A stretch of DNA of 64,000 nucleotides from Polyodon spathula (GCF_017654505.1 NC_054545.1:13921047-13985046), one strand, 5' to 3'; numbered from the stretch's first letter, positions 37,261 through 50,729 are shown. A program made the numbers and translations. The notes: generated from the letters alone by a model not told the origin.

Positions 37261-38388
37261 TGCAACAAACATGACCTTTATTAGACCCAAGAGTTTAATG
37301 CAAGCCTATTTTTCAAGACCGGGTGCAAATAAGTAGCTTAAGAAAAACAGCCTATTAAAAATGTGTTTTTTAGCAGTACCAAGTATGGCATCTTGCTGTT
37401 AGTTCTGCGTAAATTTACTACAGATGTCACAATTTGGTCGAGTACGAGTGCTTAATTAATTTCACGATTGGCCCAGACTGAAAAAAATGCACATTTTGTA
37501 AGCTTAATCAGTTGAGGTCCTGTGCATTTAAAACGCACACCCACAAAGAGTTAAACACAAACTTTTTTGGTCACAAAAGCACACTTGACTATCAGGCGTT
37601 TACTTTCTAGAGCGATGCAAAGGTTTTGTTACCTGTGCTGTGCATACAATTCAAGGATTTAGGGTTTAACCAAGAAGCGCATTCCACGCTACTATTTTCA
37701 CGCTATACACGAAGTCAAACAGCTACGCACAGCTAACACGTTTACAAAACAGAAATGCCATTGATTCAATGCGAAACTCATGCTACTGCTAAACCGCTCC
37801 GTATTTGGTAAAGTTTGCCAGGGATATTAGGAGGCAGGGGATGTTATTTAAGTGTGACGAATTGAGGTGTTAGTGGGGAAAAATAAACCACAAAACCTGC
37901 TCAATACATTCATAAATACCCAAATGGGCCGAGGTTATAGCAGAAACAGTTTATAAAAATAAATAAATAAATAAACAATCTGGTCTCGGCTAGTATGATC
38001 AACAAAAAACATGTTTCTGTGTGTACGAATACAACAATGCATTTGGGCTATTGATAGTTATGACTTTGAATTACTATAGAGAAGGTTCTGCATAATTTTC
38101 TGACATAGGTCTACTGTACACATAATGCATTCAGTGAACTGAATGACCAAGGTAATATAATCGAACTCAGATTCACATGGGCTTTAAGATAATTGTAGAA
38201 TGGCATTGTGCCAAAATGCATTTCAGAGTGTCTGCGGCGTCTCGTGGTCTGCCTTCTGTAGGTTACATTCCAGATGTCATCTGTTATTTCAAAAGTAGAG
38301 TAGGTAGTCTTGGCTATTGCAGTGACTGTACCCTGTTCTCCCACTGCTGGATCGGGGAATTAGCAGGAGCTTCCCGTCTTTGTTACTT

Positions 38389-38407
38389 TGGCGCCACCTT
38401 TTGGTGG
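38389..38407 (-). promoter_or_regulatory. CTCF-like motif
   Basis: Minus strand CCACCAAAAGGTGGCGCCA keeps the AGGTGGCGCC core with two mismatches upstream. About 1.5 kb upstream of the kif26a start and opposite in orientation to the 48-49 kb motifs. Confidence 0.4.
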
Positions 38408-38510
38408 TTTGGCAGAACTTGGGTGACTAATCCTACAGGATCTGGGTTATCATTAAATATTTCATGTTTAGTCTTTTTATATTTAATGACGATGATGTAA
38501 TAAATGAAAA

Positions 38511-38512
<2 letters not shown>

Positions 38513-38586
<74 letters not shown>
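38513..38586 (+). repeat. (AT)n microsatellite
   Basis: About 37 AT units immediately left of the 146-bp duplication. Confidence 0.98.
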
Positions 38587-38591
<5 letters not shown>

Positions 38592-38603
38592 TAATGACAG
38601 TAC

Positions 38604-38749
38604 TGTCTTCAAATGGCTCACACAAAAAGTGTTTTAAGAGGATGTGAACTTGCATTTTATGTATTTATTATAATTTTAAACTAATGTAAACATACTTATG
38701 TACTTATTCAAATATGCAATCGCGTTGCATTGTCTTATATTGTTAACTA
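38604..38749 (+). repeat. Perfect tandem duplication, unit 1
   Basis: 146 bp from TGTCTTCAAATGGC to TGTTAACTA. An identical second unit starts at 38762 after a 12-bp spacer. I compared the two by eye and found no difference. The pair is bounded by (AT)n on the left and (GATA)n on the right. Confidence 0.95.
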
Positions 38750-38761
38750 AACTAAGTTTAG

Positions 38762-38907
38762 TGTCTTCAAATGGCTCACACAAAAAGTGTTTTAAGAGGA
38801 TGTGAACTTGCATTTTATGTATTTATTATAATTTTAAACTAATGTAAACATACTTATGTACTTATTCAAATATGCAATCGCGTTGCATTGTCTTATATTG
38901 TTAACTA
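38762..38907 (+). repeat. Perfect tandem duplication, unit 2
   Basis: Identical to 38604-38749; period 158 bp including the spacer AACTAAGTTTAG. No coding potential is seen. Confidence 0.95.
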
Positions 38908-38931
38908 TAACTACCACTAATACTAAAGTAT

Positions 38932-39009
<78 letters not shown>
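38932..39009 (+). repeat. (GATA)n microsatellite
   Basis: About 19 uninterrupted tetranucleotide units immediately right of the 146-bp duplication. Confidence 0.98.
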
Positions 39010-39060
39010 CAGACTTTACTTTACATACAAATAATCATATGATATAATCCTATTAGGAAA

Positions 39061-39092
39061 GTGGGTGGGGGGTGGGGGGGGGGGGGGGGGGC
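39061..39092 (+). repeat. G-rich run
   Basis: GTGGGTGGGG, GGTGGGG and a G run of about 18 nt; a potential G-quadruplex. A (GA)n stretch follows. Confidence 0.95.
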
Positions 39093-40818
39093 GGAGAGAG
39101 AGAAACATAGTATATGACACAAATCAGGGACTGGCAGATTGTTATAACTCTAATAGTTCAGAGTTGTGGACAACATTCAGATAAAAAAAATAAAAATAGT
39201 ATTGTCCCAGACAAAGCATATGGGTCCAGCCTCCACGTTACGGCGATACCCCAGTAAGTTGTTTACTGGGCATAGAAAAGACTGGCTGTTCTCCCGCTGT
39301 TTAGGAAACACCCAGGACTTTATAAGATTGCTACATGTAACACGGTCTTAAACATTTAGAATTTCACTCCCATTCAAAACCCGATTATAATTAATAAGTA
39401 AAACATTTAATGATGTATCCCTTTGATAGCTGAGCATTTGACATATCGTCTCATTTTATGTTGTTATATTGTTTAGGACAGGGCCAGGTCTCAGAAAGCT
39501 GATGCTCCCTCTCTCTCTCCACGCTGAATCAGTCTAAGAGGTGAATAAATGTAAAGCAGAGCAAACTACCCCCTGCTCATACAACGTTTGATTGAAATTC
39601 CCTTCATGGAACAATCGCCTTCCTTGGAAATATTCATTTCCGTTAGAACAGAAGCTTGTCCAAATATGTACTTAACGTGAGTTGATCACAGAGTATATTC
39701 CACACAAGCCCTATAGTATTCAGGAGTATATAATGAGTTAATGCCAAATAACTTTTATAGAATTTATAGAATTGTTCAATGCAAAAAAACAACTACCATT
39801 TTTTTTTTTTTTTTTAAATGGTGTAACCAAATTGCCAGGTGTGGTTTGTAAGGCTTGTAAGTTTGTAAGGCTTTAAAACTACAAAGAATATTCATAGATT
39901 TGTGCTAGATGAGGAAAGACAATATTAACCAGAATCACCCAGCATTTGTTAAGAACGAACATTGAAACATGTTCGATGAAGAAGAACTATTCGTGGTGCT
40001 GAATAGCCTTTTCTGGCTACCACGAGCCGTACGAAGTAATGTGCACATGCACTTGTATCAGATAACGTTAGAACACCGTTTAAGGCTGAGATTTACTTCT
40101 CAAATTTAAAATGGTTAAAGTGCACATGAAGTTTTAAAATGTTTTAAATGTGACATTTCTACAATTTTAATAAACTATCTCAGAATAGGAAAGTTTATTT
40201 AAAAAAACAAATCCTTATTATTTTTGGAAGTTAAAATACACAAACCTTAGCTTTCCGCCTCAAAAGGTGGCTTGTAAATCCAAATATGATATCTGAGTCC
40301 ACGTAGAAAGTGCCCAGGTCTAGAATACTGGTGTTTGTCTTGTTTGTCCCAGAAGTCTCTGGTGTGTTTTGTAAAGCCATGACATGTAAATGTTAAAAAT
40401 ACTGAGCCCGGAGTTGCAGGGTGGGCATTTATGTATTCCTTCTGACGGCCATTGCAAGTTTTTTTTTTTTTTTTTTTTTTTTTTAATTAAATATATTCCA
40501 CTCAGCGATATCTCTTCTTCACACAACGATGCGCTCTTAATGAGCTTACTGTCTTTCAGAACCACTCCCCTCTATGTCCCACCAAGGCAACCTATTCTTG
40601 CCGGGATCCTCGCCGTCTCCAGTAGTCCAACTGCGCAATACACCACCAATATCCATCAGCAACCAACATCCATCAGAACATCCAGCTTATCTGTTGTGTC
40701 GTATTTGGTAATACTATCGGACGCCTGACTGACTGTACAGTGCGGCCACGCTTCCGTCCTTCACCACTGCATGGCTGAGAGTGGAATCGAAAAACCAACA
40801 TAAGCACCTTAAGATCAA

Positions 40819-40868
40819 CTCTCTCGCTCACTCACTCACTCACTCACCCACTCACTCTCCCTCGCTCT
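40819..40868 (+). repeat. (ACTC)n / CT-rich simple repeat
   Basis: Units of CTCA interrupted by CTCC and CTCG. Confidence 0.9.
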
Positions 40869-43800
40869 CATCGCTTTGGAGACTAAATACATTTTCTGCT
40901 TCAAGCGCCGAGAGAAAGAAAGCGGTCCCATAGCCAGTTTTCATTCCAGTTGTCACTTTAAACATTAAAAAGAACGTTAACGTCAGAATTAAACAGCATG
41001 TCCGGAAAATAACTATGTGTGTACAGATCTAAAAAATAAATAAACAGGAAATGCACGTTTTCTTTACCCACATTTTTTTCAGAAATTAAGAAAAAGCATA
41101 TACGTTTTAAGACTTTGTTAAATGGATATAACTCATTTATTAATCATATTTCACTCGATTTTCTTGCTGTGTATTTCCAAGACAAAACTGATATACAATA
41201 TATCCATAAATTCATCCAATCCATTAGTTGTGAAGTGCAAGCAAACCTTCACGCCTGCTAAAACAGTAAAACAGCCACATGCTTTCCATAGCCAGCTCCC
41301 CTTTTTTTTTACATGGTTAGGTGTATCTTGCATGAAACATGGCTAGGATCCTAATGAAGTGTGTTAATTGTTGTCTGCCAGCCTGGAAATATTAGTAGCC
41401 AGATCAGCACTCCTGTAGATGCTTCGAAAACAATCCCAGTGTGGACAACATGTGTGTGACAAGATCTAAGGACAGGATGACAGCGCATTAAATAATCGAT
41501 CCAGACCTACATATGGAAAAGAGCCCCATGCAATTATTTAATCCGTGCATATTCTCCATATTATTGCATACACAGATTCCATTCTCCAACAAAAGACTTG
41601 CAACAGTAATATTGTCAGATATAAAATCGATCCGGAAAAAAAAAAAAAAAAAAAATGTGTTCAACTAAAATCTTACCGTCTGTATTCATTTGCCTGCTTC
41701 AGTGCATATATGCTGTTGCCCACTTCACGCCCTGTGAAATAATAATGTTTCCAAATTCTTATCATCATTTGGTTACGCTTAAAGCACGATTAAATCCTCT
41801 GGGAATCACCAAAGCATATTTTTTATACAAATTACATGTAAGTTCAGTTTGTGTCTTAATTATGTCGAAACGAAGCACATCATCTCCCAAACAACCTTAA
41901 ACTATTGTATCTCAAGACAGAATAACAGGCACATGGCTACTGCAGACTGCTTAACATGGAACAAGCACAAAAAAAATATATATATATATATTTGCATCAA
42001 ATCACACAAAAAAGGAACCAGCGTTTTAATTTTGTTTTGAAACATCTTCCAAACTCTTATGTTTCCTGTTATTTTAGAATAAAATACCACTTTTGAGCCA
42101 ATAAAATGTACCGCATGTTTTTTGACAATAGTGTCATACATAAAGTAATTAAGGAGTTCTACTTGCATGCAGATGCATACTATGTGTATAAACTGGTTTC
42201 CTGTGTATAATGCCACGTTCAGTGCCTTAGGGGAAAACATCTTGAACTGGAACAGCAGCAACAGCTCGTGTTCAGCTCAGGACACTCTGTAGTCCTACTG
42301 GATAAGAAAATATGACTGTTTTTATTGAAATGCATAAAATATGGAATAATATTCAAACTGGATTTACTGGGTGGAAATGTGTATCTTAATAAGCATTAAT
42401 AACATTATATTAAAAACATGAATTAGAGGGATCATTAATCTATTTACGTGTATTTAATTCATTTATCGAAGCATTCTTAGTGGGATCCCTACAGATAATA
42501 ATTGTTCACATAAGCTTACTGATTTAACGTGAAATACAGTTAAAGCTACCTATATACCTTTATACATTACGATGTTGATGTCTGCGTGACATGCATTTCT
42601 CGTGCAAAACGCATGGTTCAAAAAGAAGAGACTCGATTGAGCAGTTCATTTTTTAAAGCGTCTTGTTAAACTGGCTTTGATGTGTTGGCAAAACATCCCC
42701 AGCTGCCCCAAACATAAACCGCTACCGTAGGAAACGTGTTATTACGACTGCTGAACGTTTGTCGTCTAAAGCAAGAGTAAAACACCGGCAAGCCGACTGA
42801 GCACAAAACCTAATAGAGAAGATAAAGTTCATTATTCTTGTGTTCTTCGAAAGCGAAACTCAGGCAGTAACGTCAGGCTCTTAATACACATCTTATAGCG
42901 TGGACACAGAGGACGTCGCTCTAGATAAGCAGACGGTCATTACCTCCATAATATACTAATTTCTGTCAAACCGGCTTTAAAAGTATCCCTTTCGGCCAGC
43001 TCGGTGTTTATCCCATTCATTGTTTACAGGCTTAAGATTTAAGGAACGATTTTCCGCATATAATGTCTCAATGGACTGCGTTTTGATTAAGTAAAGATCT
43101 GTAATTGAAAACGAGTTGAGGGTGGGGGAGTGAGGCAATATTCAATCAGAAGAGCTATGGAGACTTTTAATATTTTCAACTGATTAAAGGTAGGCATCAC
43201 TTGGGCATTCTATCTATCAGCTCCAAACAGCAACACCAGTTATAGCTTACAGTTTAGCTCTTTCAAATACGTTTAGAAACCAACATCTAATTGTAGGTGT
43301 CTTGGGGAGGGGACGGTACATCAAATGTAGGATCTATTTGTAAGTTAAATTAGTTTTGTTTTTGTTTTTTGTTTGTTTTTTTATGCTGAGTTTAATATAG
43401 ATGTCGGTTTTGTGACTTTTGGTTGCACATTGCTCGAAAATATTCCGTGATCTAGATTGCTATTATAGGTATAGAAAAGGAGGATCTCTTGCCATGCTTA
43501 AATGCTGTCCCTTTTCACCAACTTCTTTAACTGAACTCAATTGGATTGAGAGCTGGAGATCCACTAGGCCCGTGGGGCAACATTAATTACATGACCCGTG
43601 TTAATTAAGGCCTTAACCAGTGTGCTATGATAACAAAACATTGGTGTAAACGTATTGTGAATTTGGCCCTATACTTCTTGGCTAACGCGCTGTATATTCC
43701 GTTCATAGTCGTTATGTTGAGTCTGTATTAACACAGGGCATTTGTTTCCAGATGTAAAAAGTCTTCCCCTGCTGAAATGTGAGGAGAGTGTATTCCCCGG

Positions 43801-44083
43801 ACCAGTCTAACATATTTAATTAAGACCATGCATAGACAGACGTCTAAAATAAATTCGTAAAGGTGTCGTACAGTACTACAAGTGAGACTAGAGGACGCAA
43901 CTTGTTTCATTGTGTGTGGTAGGCCTATATGACAGGCAGGCCAACACACGTTAAATAACTAAAGCACAACAACTATAAAATGCATTTATCTGTATTGTAT
44001 TTAAATCCAATTTAGACATAGCTGTGGGCCTACATCTAAACCACTTGAATATTAATCTGACTTGTATGTTTTGCCGCGCGAGC

Positions 44084-44089
44084 ACGCGT

Positions 44090-44127
<38 letters not shown>
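44084..44127 (+). repeat. (GT)n with CG-containing flank
   Basis: Alternating purine-pyrimidine: GTGTGCGTGTGCGTGTG then pure GT, with GCGCG at its left. The composition favours Z-DNA. Confidence 0.95.
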
Positions 44128-44130
<3 letters not shown>

Positions 44131-46053
44131 GGTATATAATGATTTAACTATAGGGTCTATTGGTAGCGTCCCGGAGGCTGACTCTCCTAATATGTCCATA
44201 ATGAATAGTCTGTTTACTTCAAGATTTCAGAAGTACCATTAAGAAACAGTCCTTGTTCCTAAGGTGTCATGTTGACTGTGCAATACATCAAGGTTCAGTT
44301 ATTTGCGTCATTAGTTAACCGCATTCAGACACACAAAACAACTGTTTACCAAGCTTGTCCAAAACGTGATACAATTCAGTTGCTACCCTGTACATTATTT
44401 TAAAGCTGCTGCGCTTGTGTTACCATTTGCCTCAGATGATGACCTATTTAATAATAATTATTTAAAAAAAAAACACTTCGAATCGTGAACATTGACGCAT
44501 ATGGTTGTGCTGTGGTTGATGTGAATTGTACAGAAATACTCCAGAGACAGTAACCGTAGTAACAAACGCTTCTGAACAAGGACATGCAACAATACAACCC
44601 ATAGGAATCAGTGTCGTACTCAGCTCTCAAATATTTACTCAGCATGACACATTTACCAGCCAATTGGAAAGTTTGCATGTTTCTATCAGTAGCCTATATT
44701 GTGAGGTGCAGTACTTCATGATGTACATTTCAGTGACGCACCTGTAGGCCTACTTGACAATACACTGAACACTGATAAGAGGATAGTAACGCGATTTAAG
44801 AAAACATGATATATAGTAATTATGAGAGATAAGTTAGATAAATAAATATAGAACTCGTCAAAAGCGTAGTACGAGATTGGTTGTTTACAATGATCGAAAG
44901 AGATCACTGAAGTCTGGTGTTGCAATTCTGAAATCACAATATGGTGTTATCATTATGAAAGATTTTACATTTAATTTACAAAGATACAAAGGTTTGATTT
45001 GTCTAAGGCCCAGGGGAAATCTTGACGACTGAGCGCAAGAATCCGTGAAATCCAATATAACGCACTAATCAGGGAAGCATTAAAGCATTTATTGCTATAA
45101 TTCTATATTATTAATCATATCACAAACTGCAGAGCATAGTTTAATTGGAGGTGAATTCGATTTGCCCTTCTCTCGGCCTCTGTGTAACTTAATTGAGTGT
45201 TTCTATAAGGAGTAAATAAACACTGATTTAAAGTAAAAGCTATCTAGACATATTCCAATCCCTCCTAGACGAGGATTACGGGGGAAACTCCCTCCACGCG
45301 TCATCCACAATAAACAAAATCTGGAACCAATGGGACAAGTATCATTCTTTTCGCGAGGCACCCAGGCCACATAAACGATAATTAGAATTCGTTGTAAAGA
45401 TGATTCATCGTGTCCATCATCCTGCTTGAAAAGGCTGGGTCGCCAGTGAATGCTGATGAAATTCCAAAGATCTTATCCCTGAGGACTTCTCACATCTGCT
45501 GTCCTCAGAAATGGATGAAATTGCCCAGGGCGAGCATCTCATTACTAGCACTGCAAAATGTTGTCAGCCACATCCTAGCATGTTGCCACCAGAACGTTAG
45601 AAAGACAGTTATCAGATGCACATGTTTTCAAGCAAAGTGTTGTTGAGGTCAGCTTAAAAACGCAAAGAAATAATACCATGCAAATGAGAAGCAAAAGATA
45701 AATAGAAGAAAAAGAAGCTCATCTCGGGTCATTTTTTTAAATTAATTAATTAATAGGCCTAATGTTATCTGCAGTAGTGTTAGCCAAGCGAAAACGTTAA
45801 AAATGTTTTTGATGTTTGTTTCGAAATGTAATACGCCTCGGGTTAATAAAAAGGTACAGACGTTGTAGGTGTATATTAGTAGATTTCATAAAATATCATT
45901 GTTCTGTTATGAAGTCAGACTAGCTATTATCGTGTCATGCCATCACTGAATATTCAGTACTTTCTGCAGTTCCAAACTTATAATAAATAAATACATATGT
46001 AAATAAATGCATAGAAGTCATATTCGATTGATCTAAAGACAGCACTTACAGTG

Positions 46054-46057
<4 letters not shown>

Positions 46058-46145
<88 letters not shown>
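46058..46145 (+). repeat. Compound (AT)n-(GA)n microsatellite
   Basis: About 33 bp of TA units, GATA, then about 50 bp of GA units. Confidence 0.97.
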
Positions 46146-46148
<3 letters not shown>

Positions 46149-47768
46149 GATTTATGAATAGGCTACTACAAATATTCACATTAATGAATGCATACTCATT
46201 GTAAAGTGATTATATTAGAGTTTATATTTTAAAGTAATAACAGTTTTGGTAGCCTGGACTATTAGTTCAACATCAGTTGTTTTCAATTAGATTTTTTGTA
46301 TTGTTCTAGACAGAGGAACACTTGATCATTCCTCAGTGATTTCTGTCTCGAATTCCCAGTGTCTAGCGAAAACAATTGCATTCTTGGACAAAGAAGGATC
46401 CTCTCAAACGAGCACATTCTATCAGATCCCAATGAAATTCAGACATGCAAGCCCACCGTAAACGAAACTGGGACAGCCCGTCTAGGGACAGACAATTCAT
46501 GCACATATGTGCGTTATATTTCGCGGGTGTTATTTGCCCAATTATTTGGCCAACCCCTGTATTTTATAAAGCGGTAGGATCCGTCGTGGCTTTTTTATTG
46601 TTTCAGAAACAGCCACAGGTCTTTATTTCCATTATCGCTCTCACCAGCGATCCGCTTCAGAAAGGTAATTTAGTGTTAAACAAACAATCGCTGAAGGTCA
46701 GGAGGGGCAGAGACTGACATTTACTAATGAAAGACAGTTACATGCAGTAGTTTGCTCAGTAGCCCGTGTCCGACAGGCGTGTGGAATTCTGCATTTAAGC
46801 TTTTCAATTTCCATTTCGATTTGCAATTCATGAAGAGAAGTAGTCCTCGAGCCTCCATTTAACTCTCTGTTGCTTGTTTGGTTGCGCCCAATGTTTTTTG
46901 GCAACTGTCATTTAAACACAGCGCCTTAAACACTATACACTTATCAACAACCATATTTTTATAGTATTTTATTGCTCTATTAATTTAGATTGTTGATCTT
47001 TAATACTAGTTAAATGACCTCTGACCATATTGATTTTGTGCAGAAGGCCGTATCAGGAAGGGAACACATCTTTGCCATGCTTTCCTGCTCTGTTTGTTTA
47101 CGTCTCAATGTGTGAATTTTAAGCTTAGTTTTCTTAATTTAGTTATTAGTAATTAAACTATCTATATATCATCCATATAGTATACATTATATGTTTACAA
47201 AAGCATATGTTTCTTTTTCTCATATAACAAGTATATAATGTGTTGCAACACGAATATTATAGTTCAAACAAGACATTGTCCTAAGATTCATCCAAGTCTC
47301 AAACACTCACTCACAAGATTATGATCCTAACGTCACTGACATTTACATTGCAGTATTAAGCTTTTACATTGTAAATATTAAAAACATTGGTTATTTACTT
47401 AACATAAGTCAAACTACTGTAGGCTACTGTGATCGAGCAAGCAGGGCTGAAATGAACGAGACTGGATTTCAGCACCATGGTCAGCGCAGAAATGTCCCCT
47501 TTCATTACGTCACCCATACCACGAAACCTTGCCATAAAACACTAGATTACTGTTTATTGACTCCTTGACAAGAGGAAGCTAACCGTATCCAGGTAATTAC
47601 AAGCGATTAATTACTTCCTTTTGAATAATGTGTTCGTGAATTTAAAACTGTCCATACGTTTAAAATGTGTTTTGTATGTCTCTTAAAAAAACAAACAAAC
47701 AAAAAAACTATACATTAGTTGAAGGTAATACATGTAAGTGACAACATAAATGTAAAACGGTGAAGTAG

Positions 47769-47795
47769 TTTTTTTTTTTTTTTTTTTTTTTTTTT
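47769..47795 (+). repeat. Poly(T) run, 27 nt
   Basis: Uninterrupted T run, a possible old retroposon tail on the minus strand. Confidence 0.95.
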
Positions 47796-47958
47796 CCCAA
47801 CATGTACAATAATATAGTATCGATGTTTTCCTGATTTTCAATGTACAGTATGGTGTTAGCAAAAAGATCTGCCCCTCGGATATGGTGTACAGTACTTGCA
47901 ATAACAAGCCGATGTGCTACTGTCCTAGCTTTCCCCGCAAATATGCTTCAGACTCTAA

Positions 47959-47975
47959 CCAGCACTAGAGGGTGC
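47959..47975 (+). promoter_or_regulatory. CTCF-like motif
   Basis: CCAGCACTAGAGGGTGC contains CACTAGAGGGTGC, close to the classic CCACTAGAGGGCGC form with two mismatches. Confidence 0.45.
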
Positions 47976-48729
47976 AGATGCCTTTCTAATACTACTGACT
48001 CAAACAGCAAATATGGTTGTTTTGTATCAGCTGTGAGTGTGGTTGTGTGGTGTAGATGTATGCTGTGTGGTGTGAAGTATATTTCCAGAGTTGTTGAATC
48101 TACTTTATTTTTTCCCCCTAAAATTTAATTTGTTAACATTCTTTAGTAATGGCCAGTGAATACTTAGAATGAAAACGCCTAATAATGTAATTCATTCTAC
48201 GCATACGAGAAAGGTTAGGTATTGATTGACTGACACATCATCTCCAGCACGTGTAACCTGGCTAAGACACTGTCCTTGTTTAAAGCTGTAGGGGTTCCAC
48301 GTTGCCAATTCAAATTCAGTCAAGATCTTTCTCTTTTGCTGCAGTAATTCACTTCCTTTCAATCCCCAGAATTCCACGTGTGATGACCATCAATTACTGT
48401 AAAGCAGTTTTCCACAAACACGGGCCATGTTATGCAGATACTAGCATGTGATTAATGTGTACATTGGCCATTCTTCCATGGTTACTTCTTATGCAGTTCA
48501 CCTAATCAGAAACAGGGCTTTGTTGACTGCCCAGTACCTTAAGGATAGTTATAACTGCAGTTGTTTCTCCACGTAAAGGATAAGTTGCTGACAGTTTTCC
48601 AGAAGCACATAATTTAAAACACACCAACAGTTGCAGGTTTTCTGTCTCTTTGAGAACATTACAGCCTTGCTCCAGCATCCAACCCGATTGGACGATTTTA
48701 GTAAAACTGCCATATTATTATTATTCATT

Positions 48730-48875
48730 TATTTAGCAGACGCCTTTGTCTAGGGCTACTTACAAAGACTAGGGTGTGTGAACTATGCATCAGCTGCAGA
48801 GTCACTTACAACAACGTTGCACTCGGAAGACGGAACATAAGGAGGTTAAGTGACTTGCTCAGGGTTACAAGCCCT
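48730..48875 (-). repeat. tRNA-derived SINE (second family), internally deleted
   Basis: On the plus strand it reads TTATTTAGCAGACGCC...CTATGCATCAGCTGCAGAG...GGAGGTTAAGTGACTTGC and then jumps straight to TTACAAGCCC. The segment that normally holds the B box and most of the tRNA head is missing, so the copy is dead. It shows the uninterrupted CATCAGCTGCAGAGTCACTT segment that is broken in the 13.4-kb copy. Confidence 0.75.
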
Positions 48876-49069
48876 CCGTAAAATATAACCCATAAAATGT
48901 ATAATGTTTTTTTATTATTATTATTATTATTTATTAAATGTTAAAAGTTAACATTGATTCATGTGAGTTTTACATAACCAATTTGCAAACATTTCAAAAC
49001 TGAATGGTTGCTCGAGCTTTTACTCTATATTTGAACAATAATACAGCAGTTTTTTGTTGTTGTTTGTAT

Positions 49070-49085
49070 CCAGCAGGTGGCGCCA
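49070..49085 (+). promoter_or_regulatory. CTCF-like motif
   Basis: CCAGCAGGTGGCGCCA matches the CTCF core consensus (CCASYAGRKGGCRS) at every position, in single-copy-looking DNA. Binding is inferred. Confidence 0.6.
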
Positions 49086-49480
49086 TAAATTCACTAAACA
49101 TTGCCTTGGATCGTTTCAGCAAAAACCTGTTTAGTGTCTACATTTCTTAATGTATAGCACTCTTAGTCTGTAAACCGATTTAAAATTAACAAAATCAATT
49201 CAAATATGCGTTAGGTTTATCTATTTACTGTCATTGTAAAAAATACTGTAAATATAATGTATTGATGATTTTATGAAACTATAGGATGAGTTGAAAATAC
49301 TACAGGACACAAGCAGCCTGCAGCAATTTAACACAATTCGTTATACAGGACAGTACATGTGAGTCTATTAAGTGCATTTGTCCCCCAAAATAATGTTGAA
49401 TCTGTAATATTGCAACAGTATTGTAATCTGATGTCATTTTGATTAAAATAGGCCCTACTTGTTGGTACTATATGATACAA

Positions 49481-49580
<100 letters not shown>

Positions 49581-49629
49581 CAGCTTTAAGTAGTATATTG
49601 TCACAGAGTTTATATTTTCGTAGTTATTT

Positions 49630-49800
49630 GATGTCACGGTTTACCATGGCGGTTGAGCAAAGATGTGTTTCCAGCCAACCACCCCTTCCAGTTGTACGTG
49701 GAGCTGAAATAAAGCTGAGGTTTTGCCTGTTTTATGAAATTTCTAGTCTTGGGTTTTTATTGAAAGTGTATTGTGACCCATACCTAATTGTATAAGGACC
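49630..49800 (+). repeat. Possible LTR 3' fragment
   Basis: Short block after an (AT)n array with GAGCTGAAATAAAGCTGAGG (poly(A)-like AATAAA about 49708) followed by a T/G-rich tail. It looks like the R-U5 end of an LTR-type repeat, but nothing else supports it. Confidence 0.22.
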
Positions 49801-50167
49801 CGTGGCTCTGTATCACATGAGTAATTGTTCCTAGGTTTGAACAAGGGGTGTCGTTGGCAACAATAACTTTTGTTAGGAATTAAATACATCAGTGAGCAGT
49901 ATTAAAATGGCATGCAAAAGGAAGTGTATGGCATGCTTTAAGTATGCCAAGAAGGCTCAGATAAATCTTGACTTTACTGAACTGTGACAATACTATACTG
50001 AACAACAGAGGGCTCTATATCTCTATAGTTTACACTTTTCAGAAAATGAAGGAATTTTTTTTTTTTTTTACTAAAAAAGTGATTAAGTTAAAAAATGTAA
50101 AATAAGTCTAATTACTTTAATTAGCGATTTATTTACAAGTGTGAATAAAACATATTTTATTAAGTTC

Positions 50168-50168
<1 letters not shown>

Positions 50169-50224
<56 letters not shown>

Positions 50225-50233
50225 ATATATATA
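50169..50233 (+). repeat. (AT)n microsatellite
   Basis: AT units with two TATTATA/ATAATA interruptions. Confidence 0.96.
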
Positions 50234-50269
50234 GTTACAAAATTGGGGGGAGGAGAAATATTATATCCC

Positions 50270-50729
50270 AAAATGGAGCTGCAGGACTACAACCCCCAGA
50301 ATGCCACGGGAGTGAGACAGGATGGGGTTCACCTGGCTCCAGCCTGTAATCATTATTACCTGCCTGCAATTAGCAGACAGGTATTTAAACCAGAAGAAAT
50401 GTTTGTTTTAGCCAGTCTCTAAACTGAGTGAAATGAGGCTGTCACAGTGATGAGTTAGCAAAACGGTACTCTGTGAGCCTTTGTTGTTTTGTTTGTGCTT
50501 TTGAAACTGGTAAACAGCTTAGCTGTCAAGTGTCCAGTTTGTTAGCTTAGGTTCGTGGAAAGTTTAGTTAGCTTTCTTGTATGAGCTAGGCTTTTGGTTT
50601 CTGTTTTATTACTTTTTGTTTTTGCAAATAATAAAAGTGCACATACATGCAAAAAAATATTCAAATCTTGTGTCTGGGTCCCATTTTTAAAAGGGCAAAC
50701 GAACCTGAGTGAGTAATATGTGAGTTCAC

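Larger units (their letters stand above)
39093..48729. other. Intergenic DNA upstream of kif26a
   Basis: No exon recognised. The stretch 40.5-46.7 kb is poorer in transposons and visibly richer in CpG than the left half of the window, with several blocks that look like candidate regulatory DNA (41340-41480, 42560-43330, 45240-45660). Confidence 0.5.

Noticed and set aside
47420..47480. Minus-strand ATG in good context followed by a possible donor (MVLKSSLVHFS...), considered as kif26a exon 1
   Set aside because: The donor (ACA|gtagcc) is weak, and the exon at 36784-36843 has a far stronger donor, correct phase, closer position and the MNSV start.
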